Below, in pieces: positions 14,064 through 19,714 of a DNA stretch of 19,714 nt (within the stretch, counting starts at the first letter, position 1; the number at the start of each line of letters is the position of its first letter). The notes below the pieces were generated by a model. It ran no database searches. It was not told where the DNA came from and saw nothing but the letters and a program-made list of their open reading frames with translations. Both the position numbers and the translations under genes were made by a program. This stretch comes from Bacillota bacterium. Its GTDB lineage: Bacteria > Bacillota > Limnochordia > Darwinibacteriales > Darwinibacteriaceae. The stretch lies in contig JAAYSR010000105.1 of assembly GCA_012518325.1 (NCBI GenBank), forward strand, positions 1-19,714, in the 5' to 3' direction.

Positions 14064-16712
14064 ATGAAGAGTTATACAGTTGATCAGATTCGCACTATGT
14101 TTTTGGAATTTTTTAGAAGCAAGGACCATCGTATCCTGCCCAGCGCGTCCTTGATTCCCCATGGGGATCCTACACTGTTGCTGACGGTGGCTGGGATGGT
14201 GCCCTTTAAGCGCCAGTTCCTAGGTTTAGAGAAACCGGTTCACCCTAGAATAGCGACGAGCCAAAAGTGTATTCGGACAGCCGACATAGACAATGTGGGC
14301 AAAACGGACCGCCATGGAACCTTCTTTGAGATGCTGGGGAACTTCTCCTTTGGTGATTATTTCAAGAAAGAGGCCATTGCCTGGAGCTGGGAGTTTGTTG
14401 TTGAGCATTTACAGCTGCCCATAGACAAGCTGTGGGTATCCATCTATCTCGATGACGACGAGGCCTTTGAGATCTGGCATAACGATGTGGGTGTGCCTGC
14501 TGAACGGATTGTCCGTTTGGGCAAAGAAGACAACTTCTGGGAGACGGGTTCGGGACCTTGCGGGCCTTGTTCCGAAATCCATATTGATCGCGGTAAAGAG
14601 TTCGGTTGCGACGACCCAGACTGCAAACCTGGGTGCGATTGCGATCGCTTTTTTGAGTTTTGGAATCTTGTGTTCATCCAGTTTCATCAGGATGGCGACA
14701 CCTATACGCCCCTTGAGCAAAAGAGCATTGATACCGGCATGGGGCTGGAACGCGTAGCGGCCCTTCTCCAAGGCAAGACCAGTATCTTTGAAGTGGACAA
14801 TCTCCGTCCTGTACTTGACGGCGTGGGAAGGCTCGCGGATGTAGTCTATGGTGAAAACCCTCAGGCTGACGTGTCTTTGAGGGTGATTGCGGATCATATG
14901 CGGGCGGTTGCTTTCCTCGTCGCAGATGGCGTACTGCCCAGCAACGAGGGAAGAGGCTATGTCCTGCGCAGGCTGATTCGCAGGGCAGTCCGCCACGGCC
15001 GCCTGCTAGGCATTGAGGGCCCTTTCCTGAACAAGGTGGCAGACTGGGTTGTCGAACAGATGAAAGGCGCCTACCCAGAACTTGTGGAGCGGGAAGAGTA
15101 TATTTTCCGGGTAGTCGGCCTTGAGGAGCAGAGATTTGGTGAAACCCTGGAACAGGGAATGCGCCTGCTGAAGGAACTGGTCGCAAAGGGCAAGGAAAGG
15201 GGCCTCACTGAGATTGAGGGCAAAGACGTCTTTAAGCTTTACGATACCTTTGGATTCCCAATTGACCTGACGCGGGAGATTTTGGCCGAGGAAGGCTTCA
15301 GTGTGGACGAAGCGGGCTTTGCGGAGGCTATGGAGGCCCAGAGGGAAAGGGCAAGGCAGTCCCGGACAGAGCATGGCTACCTGGACAGCAGTTTGGCAGC
15401 GTATACGGAACTGGCCGGAGCTGTTACCACAGATTTCGTAGGCTATGAGCACGGCGATGTAACTACCCGGATTGTTGGCATCATTGTGGATTCGCACGCC
15501 GTAGACAGGGCAGAAGAGGGTCAGCAGGCAGCCGTGGTGTTAGAGAAGACGCCGTTTTATGCCGAGGGCGGCGGCCAGGTGGCGGATCAAGGAGTCATCG
15601 AAACAGAAACAGGTCGGGTGCGGATTAATGATGTGCGTTTGCCTGTGCGCGGCCTGATTAGTCACCTCGGTGTGGTTGAAGACGGCTACATCGCTGTAGG
15701 AAGCACTGCTCAGGCGAAAATCGGCCAGGACCATCGGAAGGCAACCGCACGGCATCATACAGCAACCCACCTCTTGCACCGGGCGCTGAAAGATGTTCTA
15801 GGCGACCATGTGAATCAGGCCGGTTCCTATGTGGGTCCGGATCGCCTGCGTTTTGACTTTACGCATTTCCAGGCGGTCAGCGATGCCGAGCTGAGAAGAA
15901 TTGAAGACCAGGTGAATGAGGAGATTTTGCAGAATTCGCCTGTGATCCCCACCATTACAGATTTGGAAAGTGCCAAGAAGCAGGGTGCTATGGCCCTGTT
16001 TGGCGAGAAGTATGAACAGGAAGTGCGGATGGTTCAGGTGGGAGAGCATTCTCTGGAACTGTGCGGAGGCACACACGTCAGTGCTACAGGAGAGATTGGC
16101 CTGTTTAAGGTACTCTCCGAGGGAAGTGTAGCCGCGGGTGTGCGCCGGATTGAAGCTGTCGCCGGCAGCCAGGCTCTGGCATATGTTCGCACCCAGGAAA
16201 GGATTCTCGAAGGTGTCCGTTCCAAACTGCAGGTTCCCGTTGACGAGCTGCCGGAGACGGTTGAGAAGCTCCTGGAGTCCAATCGCAAGCTTGAGAAGGA
16301 AATGGCCAGTGTTAAGAAGCAAAATGTCCTGGCGGCACTGGATTCTCTGGTAGCTGGAGCAGTCAAGGCGGGAGATGCTTACATTGTCGTGGCAGAAGTC
16401 CAGGCTGAACAGGCTGAAGATCTGCGAACCCTAGGAGATCGGATTCGGGATCGCCTCGATCCGGCTGCAATTTTGCTCGGTGCCAAGAGCGAAAACAAGG
16501 TGCTGCTGCTCAGCATGGTGTCTAAATCCTTGACACAGACAGGACTTCACGCAGGCCAGGTTGTTAAACAGGCAGCCCAAATTTGCGGAGGAGGAGGGGG
16601 AGGAAGGCCGGATATGGCCCAAGCAGGGGGCAGCCGCCCTGAGAAACTCGCTGAGGCGCTGGAAAGCGGTTTAGAATTCTTTAGAGCGCATTTGGAGGGA
16701 ATCAGCAAGTAG
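14064..16712 (+). CDS. alaS: Alanyl-tRNA synthetase
   Basis: Class II synthetase that charges and proofreads tRNA-Ala, 882 residues, the full bacterial length. The N-terminal aminoacylation domain shows the typical start YTVDQIRTMFLEFFRSKDH, SLIPHGDPTLLLTVAGM, FKRQFLG, the Cys-rich stretch FGCDDPDCKPGCDCDR and FEFWNLVF. The central editing domain carries the zinc and catalytic residues HTATH (565-569) and CGGTH (667-671). The C-terminal C-Ala domain has the glycine run ICGGGGGGRPDMAQAGG. ATG 14064 is supported by the conserved N-terminus, despite the distant ribosome site. It has its own promoter, and ireB follows, as in other Bacillota. No T-box leader is present, unlike Bacillus alaS. Confidence 0.98.
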   Translation: MKSYTVDQIRTMFLEFFRSKDHRILPSASLIPHGDPTLLLTVAGMVPFKRQFLGLEKPVHPRIATSQKCIRTADIDNVGKTDRHGTFFEMLGNFSFGDYFKKEAIAWSWEFVVEHLQLPIDKLWVSIYLDDDEAFEIWHNDVGVPAERIVRLGKEDNFWETGSGPCGPCSEIHIDRGKEFGCDDPDCKPGCDCDRFFEFWNLVFIQFHQDGDTYTPLEQKSIDTGMGLERVAALLQGKTSIFEVDNLRPVLDGVGRLADVVYGENPQADVSLRVIADHMRAVAFLVADGVLPSNEGRGYVLRRLIRRAVRHGRLLGIEGPFLNKVADWVVEQMKGAYPELVEREEYIFRVVGLEEQRFGETLEQGMRLLKELVAKGKERGLTEIEGKDVFKLYDTFGFPIDLTREILAEEGFSVDEAGFAEAMEAQRERARQSRTEHGYLDSSLAAYTELAGAVTTDFVGYEHGDVTTRIVGIIVDSHAVDRAEEGQQAAVVLEKTPFYAEGGGQVADQGVIETETGRVRINDVRLPVRGLISHLGVVEDGYIAVGSTAQAKIGQDHRKATARHHTATHLLHRALKDVLGDHVNQAGSYVGPDRLRFDFTHFQAVSDAELRRIEDQVNEEILQNSPVIPTITDLESAKKQGAMALFGEKYEQEVRMVQVGEHSLELCGGTHVSATGEIGLFKVLSEGSVAAGVRRIEAVAGSQALAYVRTQERILEGVRSKLQVPVDELPETVEKLLESNRKLEKEMASVKKQNVLAALDSLVAGAVKAGDAYIVVAEVQAEQAEDLRTLGDRIRDRLDPAAILLGAKSENKVLLLSMVSKSLTQTGLHAGQVVKQAAQICGGGGGGRPDMAQAGGSRPEKLAEALESGLEFFRAHLEGISK

Positions 16713-16756
16713 TTCGAGAATAGAATTTAGCAGGAGTGTGTAAGAGGGGGGATACA

Positions 16757-17023
16757 ATGGGTGATGCTCATGATAAGACGGCGCTGTTCAGTTACCAGGC
16801 GTTCGAAAAAGATTCCGCCGCGGTCAGGACTGTTTTGGAGCACGTGAATGAAGCATTGCAGGATAAGGGGTACAACCCCTACGGTCAAATTGTCGGCTAC
16901 CTTATCTCGGGAGACCCCACATTCATTACCAGCCATAAAAATGCACGTTCCCTCATCTTACAGATCGAGAGGGATATCATCCTCGAAGAGTTGGTGAGAC
17001 ATTATCTTAGACACGTGGAGTAA
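16757..17023 (+). CDS. ireB: IreB family regulatory phosphoprotein (UPF0297)
   Basis: An 88-residue cytoplasmic protein of the IreB/YrzL family. IreB of Enterococcus is phosphorylated by the PASTA kinase IreK and affects cephalosporin resistance; that this copy does the same is inference. Family markers are KTALFSYQ near the start, LEHVNEALQDKGYNPYGQIVGYLISGDPTFITSHKNAR and the C-terminal IERDIILEELVRHYL. ATG 16757 follows AGAGGGGGG; a longer in-frame start at 16736 precedes that site. alaS-ireB-ruvX-DUF1292 is a conserved Bacillota block, but here degV and an aldo/keto reductase gene separate ireB from ruvX. Confidence 0.95.
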   Translation: MGDAHDKTALFSYQAFEKDSAAVRTVLEHVNEALQDKGYNPYGQIVGYLISGDPTFITSHKNARSLILQIERDIILEELVRHYLRHVE

Positions 17024-17038
17024 GGAGTATGGGTGGTC

Positions 17039-17875
17039 ATGATACGAGTTAGTGCAGACAGTACGTGTGATCTATCACCAGAAATCATTGAGCGGTTTAA
17101 CATTGCAATCATACCCCTGAGCATTACTGTAGGTGAAGAAGTATTCAGAGACGGAGTCGATATCAAGTCGGAAGATGTCTTCCGCTACGTGGAGCAAGGC
17201 AAGACGTGTGTGACCGGGGCAGTGAATGTCTATGAGTACCAGGAGCATTTTCAAAGCTTAACTGCCGGCGGGGATCAGGTTATTCATATCTGTTTAGGTT
17301 CTGGTTTTTCTTCTTGTTATAATCATGCATTGTTGGCTGCTCAAGATTTTTCCGGTGTGGAGATTGTTGATTCGAAGAATCTATCGACGGGAAGCGGTCA
17401 TCTGGTCTATGAGGCTGCTCTCATGGCAGAAAATGGTGTGGAGCTTCAGGAAATTAGGGCACGGCTCGAGGAGATCAGAGCGAAGATCGATGCCAGCTTT
17501 GTAATCGACACTCTGGATTACTTGGCAAGGGGCGGGCGCTGTTCCGGCATAACCGCCCAGGGAGCGAAGATTCTGCGATTGAAGCCCTGCATCGAAGTGC
17601 GCGATGGAGCTATGATCGTAGGGAGAAAGTACAGGGGCGTTATTGAAAAGGCCCTGAGAATGTATGTGCAGGATCGCCTGCATGATCCTTCTGTTCTGGA
17701 TCCGAGCCGCATGTTTATTACATCCGCGGGCTGTGACCCGGAACTGGTGGACATGGTACGCTCGATAGTCGAAGAAAAAGCCCGCTTTGAGGAAATCTTA
17801 ATTACAGAAGCAGGCTGCACAATTGCCAGCCATTGCGGTCCCCAAACCCTTGGCGTATTGTTCAAACGGCTGTAG
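17039..17875 (+). CDS. DegV family protein, probable fatty-acid-binding protein
   Basis: A 278-residue DegV/EDD-fold protein. Family members such as FakB bind a fatty acid and present it to FakA kinase for phosphorylation and membrane lipid synthesis; fakA is not in the window. Family signals are IRVSADSTCDLSPEI at the N-terminus, IIPLSITVGEEVFRDGVDI, ICLGSGFSSCYNHALLAAQDF, EIVDSKNLSTGSGHLVYEA, FVIDTLDYLARGGRCSG and the C-terminal HCGPQTLGVLF. The usual KTSQP-type motif is replaced by TCVTGAVN, which may alter ligand binding. The start is uncertain: GTG 17033 lies 5 bases after AAGGAG (17022-17027), while ATG 17039 gives the family-like MIRVSADST terminus with 11-base spacing. It lies 15 bases after ireB and 14 before the next gene, so an operon is likely. 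Confidence 0.9.
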   Translation: MIRVSADSTCDLSPEIIERFNIAIIPLSITVGEEVFRDGVDIKSEDVFRYVEQGKTCVTGAVNVYEYQEHFQSLTAGGDQVIHICLGSGFSSCYNHALLAAQDFSGVEIVDSKNLSTGSGHLVYEAALMAENGVELQEIRARLEEIRAKIDASFVIDTLDYLARGGRCSGITAQGAKILRLKPCIEVRDGAMIVGRKYRGVIEKALRMYVQDRLHDPSVLDPSRMFITSAGCDPELVDMVRSIVEEKARFEEILITEAGCTIASHCGPQTLGVLFKRL

Positions 17876-17889
17876 AAGGAAGATCAACG

Positions 17890-18834
17890 TTGGAATATAG
17901 AGAGTTGGGCCGAACAGGCCTGCATGTTTCACGCTTATGTTTTGGCGCTTTGACCATGGGCCCCTTACAAAGGGGCCTTTCTCCTCAGCAGGGGAGCAAT
18001 GTTCTCCGCAGGGCTTTTGAGCTGGGTGTGAATTTTGTAGATACTGCTGAGTTGTATCGCACTTATGAGCATATTCGCCTGGCATTGCAGGATTATGAAT
18101 CAGATCGCCCCATAGTGGTTACCACAAAATCCTATGCCTACACGAGAGAGGGAATGCTCCGGAGCGTTGAACAGGCCAAAGAGGGCCTAGGCTCCAACTG
18201 TCTCCTTCTTTTTATGCTCCACGAACAGGAGTCAAGCCATACTCTGCGGGGTCACTGGCCGGCTCTGGAGGTACTCTGGGAGGCCAAGAAGGCAGGAATT
18301 GTCCAAGCGGTGGGGATCTCAACCCATTTTGTGGAAGGTGTTACAGCCGCCAGTGAAATCCCTGAAATCGATATAATCTCTCCTTTGATCAACCGAACCG
18401 GAATCGGTATCCAGGGGGGGAACAGAGAGGACATGATCAGGGCAATTGAAAGGGCTGCAGGCCTCGGCAAGGGCATTATCGCCATGAAACCCTTGGGAGG
18501 CGGGCACCTCCTTGCAGACTGGGCTTCCTCCCTTGAATATCTGCTGGACAAGGAGGAGATTCACTCCATTGCCGTGGGTATGAAAACGGTGGACGAAGTG
18601 GAGAATAACGTGGCCTTCTTTCAGGGCAGGCGGGATTTGCCTGCACCGCAGGTGACCACCAGGCGCCTGCATATTGACGATTGGTGCATCGGCTGCGGTG
18701 CCTGTGTTCGGGCCTGTCCCAACGGTGCGCTGGAGCTTGAAAATGGGAAAGCAAGGGTCGTCACCCGTGAGAAATGTGTTTTTTGCGGCTATTGCGGTGC
18801 AAGCTGTCCGGAGTTTGCCATCAAGGTGATTTAA
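17890..18834 (+). CDS. Aldo/keto reductase with C-terminal 2x[4Fe-4S] ferredoxin domain
   Basis: A 314-residue fusion of an aldo/keto reductase barrel with a bacterial ferredoxin domain, a form common in anaerobic Bacillota. The barrel begins YRELGRTGLHVSRLCFGALTMG and carries the AKR catalytic set D51, Y56 (DTAELY), K80 (VTTKSY) and probably H111 (FMLHE). The tail holds two 4Fe-4S motifs, CIGCGACVRACP (Cys 266, 269, 272, 276) and CVFCGYCGASCP (Cys 296, 299, 302, 306). The electron donor could be ferredoxin rather than NADPH; the substrate is unknown. TTG 17890 is preferred because it follows GAAGGAAG and starts the conserved EYRELG segment. A longer in-frame start at 17833 would overlap degV by 43 bases. 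Placement between ireB and ruvX is unusual. Confidence 0.92.
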   Translation: MEYRELGRTGLHVSRLCFGALTMGPLQRGLSPQQGSNVLRRAFELGVNFVDTAELYRTYEHIRLALQDYESDRPIVVTTKSYAYTREGMLRSVEQAKEGLGSNCLLLFMLHEQESSHTLRGHWPALEVLWEAKKAGIVQAVGISTHFVEGVTAASEIPEIDIISPLINRTGIGIQGGNREDMIRAIERAAGLGKGIIAMKPLGGGHLLADWASSLEYLLDKEEIHSIAVGMKTVDEVENNVAFFQGRRDLPAPQVTTRRLHIDDWCIGCGACVRACPNGALELENGKARVVTREKCVFCGYCGASCPEFAIKVI

Positions 18835-18846
18835 AGGAGCCGTGTC

Positions 18847-19257
18847 ATGAGACTGTTAGGTTTAGATGTGGGCGAAAAGACAATTGGCGTTGCAGTCAGT
18901 GATGCCATGGGCTGGACGGCCCAGGGTGTCACTGTGATTAGGCGCACATCAAAGGAAAAGGATTATGCTGCACTTAAGGATCTGGTTGAGGAGTACGCAG
19001 TTGAGAAATTTGTTGTAGGCCTGCCAATCCGCACCGATGGAAGCTTTGGGCCGGAAGCGGATAAAATCCGCGAGTTTGGCAGGGAATTGGAAAGGGAATT
19101 CAGGCTGCCGGTAGAATATTGGGATGAGCGGTATTCTACCGCGGCGGCAGAACGCATTTTGCTGGAAGGTGATGTCAGTCGTGCCAAGCGCCGTCTGGTC
19201 ATCGACAAGGTGGCAGCTGCGTTAATTCTGCAAGCATATTTGGATCGTAAGCAGTAA
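18847..19257 (+). CDS. ruvX: Holliday junction resolvase-like / pre-16S rRNA nuclease RuvX (YqgF)
   Basis: A 136-residue RNase H-like-fold nuclease of the YqgF family. E. coli YqgF processes the 5' end of 16S rRNA, and other members have been linked to Holliday junction resolution. The catalytic-type motifs are visible: LLGLDVGEKTIGVAVSD (Asp7 at the first strand), FVVGLPIRTDGSFG (55-68), YWDERYSTAAAERIL (90-104) and IDKVAAALILQAYL (118-131). ATG 18847 follows AAAGGAGC at a suitable distance. It lies 12 bases after the reductase gene and 27 before the DUF1292 gene, as part of the conserved alaS-ireB-ruvX-DUF1292-mltG block. Confidence 0.96.
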   Translation: MRLLGLDVGEKTIGVAVSDAMGWTAQGVTVIRRTSKEKDYAALKDLVEEYAVEKFVVGLPIRTDGSFGPEADKIREFGRELEREFRLPVEYWDERYSTAAAERILLEGDVSRAKRRLVIDKVAAALILQAYLDRKQ

Positions 19258-19284
19258 AGGCTAGATCCAGAAGGAGGAGATTTC

Positions 19285-19563
19285 ATGTCTCACAACCACG
19301 ACGGGTATGACTATGATGAGCTGGACGAGATTATCACTCTGATTGACGAAGACGACAATGAACACGTTTTTACTGTACTGGAGTACCTGGAAATCGATGA
19401 GCAGGTCTATGTTGTTGTAACACCCCAGGATGATCCGAATGAGCATGCTTTTGTGTTCAAGGTGATGGTTGACGAGAATGGGGATGAGTTTGTGATGGAT
19501 ATCGAAGATGATGAAGAGTTTGCCAGAGTTGCAGAGGTATTGGAGTCCGACGAACTAGACTGA
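19285..19563 (+). CDS. DUF1292 (YrzB) family acidic protein
   Basis: A 92-residue, strongly acidic protein of the DUF1292/YrzB family, function unknown. Family pattern: EIITLIDEDDNEHVFTVLEYLEIDEQVYVVV, then a tail of Asp and Glu ending in ESDELD. The N-terminus MSHNHDGYDYDELDE is also acidic, with two histidines. ATG 19285 follows AGAAGGAGGAG. It keeps its expected place between ruvX and an mltG-like gene. The beta-rich core and acidity suggest a small cytoplasmic adaptor, but no function is claimed. Confidence 0.93.
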   Translation: MSHNHDGYDYDELDEIITLIDEDDNEHVFTVLEYLEIDEQVYVVVTPQDDPNEHAFVFKVMVDENGDEFVMDIEDDEEFARVAEVLESDELD

Positions 19564-19601
19564 TCCTCAGACTTGATTTGTTTTTCTTGGGGGTGTGATC
19601 C

Positions 19602-19714
19602 ATGCCCGAAAGCAGCCAAGCACATGTAAAACGGACCCAGCTAAATATGGTCCGTTTTCTGTTCCTGCTGGCGCTCCTAGGCGCATTTACAGCTATTATT
19701 GCCCTTACTGCAGC
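19602..19714 (+). CDS. mltG: N-terminus of a membrane-anchored protein, probably MltG
   Basis: The start of a gene that runs off the right edge; 37 residues are visible. It begins MPESSQAHVKRTQLN and continues into a hydrophobic anchor (MVRFLFLLALLGAFTAIIA), a single-pass N-in topology. The name rests on synteny only: in Bacillota the YceG-like endolytic transglycosylase mltG follows ruvX and DUF1292, and MltG has this kind of N-terminus. ATG 19602 is preceded by TTGGGGGTGTG, a fair ribosome site. A terminator-like hairpin lies inside the first 20 codons. No catalytic domain is visible. Confidence 0.6.
   Translation, partial: MPESSQAHVKRTQLNMVRFLFLLALLGAFTAIIALTA
19628..19658 (+). promoter_or_regulatory. 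Terminator-like hairpin inside the mltG-like gene start
   Basis: AAAACGGACC (19628-19637) and GGTCCGTTTT (19649-19658) form a perfect 10-base-pair inverted repeat with an 11-base loop, ending in four T. It lies at codons 9-19. It may attenuate transcription or block ribosomes; chance codon choice is the alternative. Confidence 0.5.

Noticed and set aside
14583..14650. Cys-rich stretch CDDPDCKPGCDC in AlaRS as an odd inserted metal site
   Set aside because: This motif is normal in bacterial alanyl-tRNA synthetases.
19556..19590. Short CTGA/TCAG pairing with a T-rich stretch after the DUF1292 gene
   Set aside because: Only four base pairs; too weak for a terminator, and the next gene follows as in the conserved operon.

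Overview
The window is chromosomal housekeeping DNA from a Bacillota (Firmicutes), most likely a Clostridia-like or deep-branching lineage of moderate GC content. The evidence is the gene order, which is close to the classic Bacillota blocks relA-dtd-hisS-aspS-(6S RNA)-tcdA-rarA-iscR/cymR-iscS and alaS-ireB-ruvX-DUF1292-mltG. Other pointers are HemZ, IreB, purine-rich Shine-Dalgarno sequences and frequent GTG/TTG starts. There is no phage, transposon, CRISPR array, tRNA or rRNA. Nearly all genes are on the + strand.

Layout: (1) 1-3127 holds the 3' end of relA/spoT, dtd, an MBL-fold hydrolase and hemZ, tightly packed. hemZ has no canonical start where the conserved reading frame begins. (2) 3178-4805 is a self-contained unit: a consensus sigma-A promoter, a membrane-anchored parvulin isomerase fused to TPR repeats, and a terminator hairpin. 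(3) 4829-7869 is hisS-aspS, overlapping by 4 bases. (4) 7853-8471 holds a small minus-strand membrane protein gene and, divergent from it, a strong extended -10 promoter driving a candidate 6S RNA with its own terminator. (5) 8482-10517 is tcdA-rarA plus terminator. (6) 10563-12691 is an iron-sulfur cluster operon, iscR-iscS-iscU, with a promoter, an IscR-like operator, a duplicated 28-30 bp element and a terminator. (7) 12741-13936 holds a 57-residue membrane protein and an AI-2E family transporter. (8) 13938-19714 is alaS with its own promoter, then ireB, a DegV-type fatty-acid-binding protein, a ferredoxin-fused aldo/keto reductase, ruvX, a DUF1292 protein and the start of a membrane protein that is probably mltG.

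Together these genes serve stringent response and translation quality control (relA, dtd, hisS, aspS, alaS, tcdA), genome maintenance (rarA, ruvX), iron-sulfur and heme-related metabolism (isc genes, hemZ) and the cell envelope (isomerase-TPR protein, IreB, MltG-like). I found no clearly new multi-gene system. The best leads are the regulatory architecture around iscR, a hairpin set between the Shine-Dalgarno and the start codon of alaS, a terminator-like hairpin inside the first codons of the mltG-like gene, the non-canonical hemZ start, the isomerase-TPR fusion and the small antisense membrane protein beside the 6S RNA. All family assignments come from reading the sequence and recalled family knowledge, without database searches.
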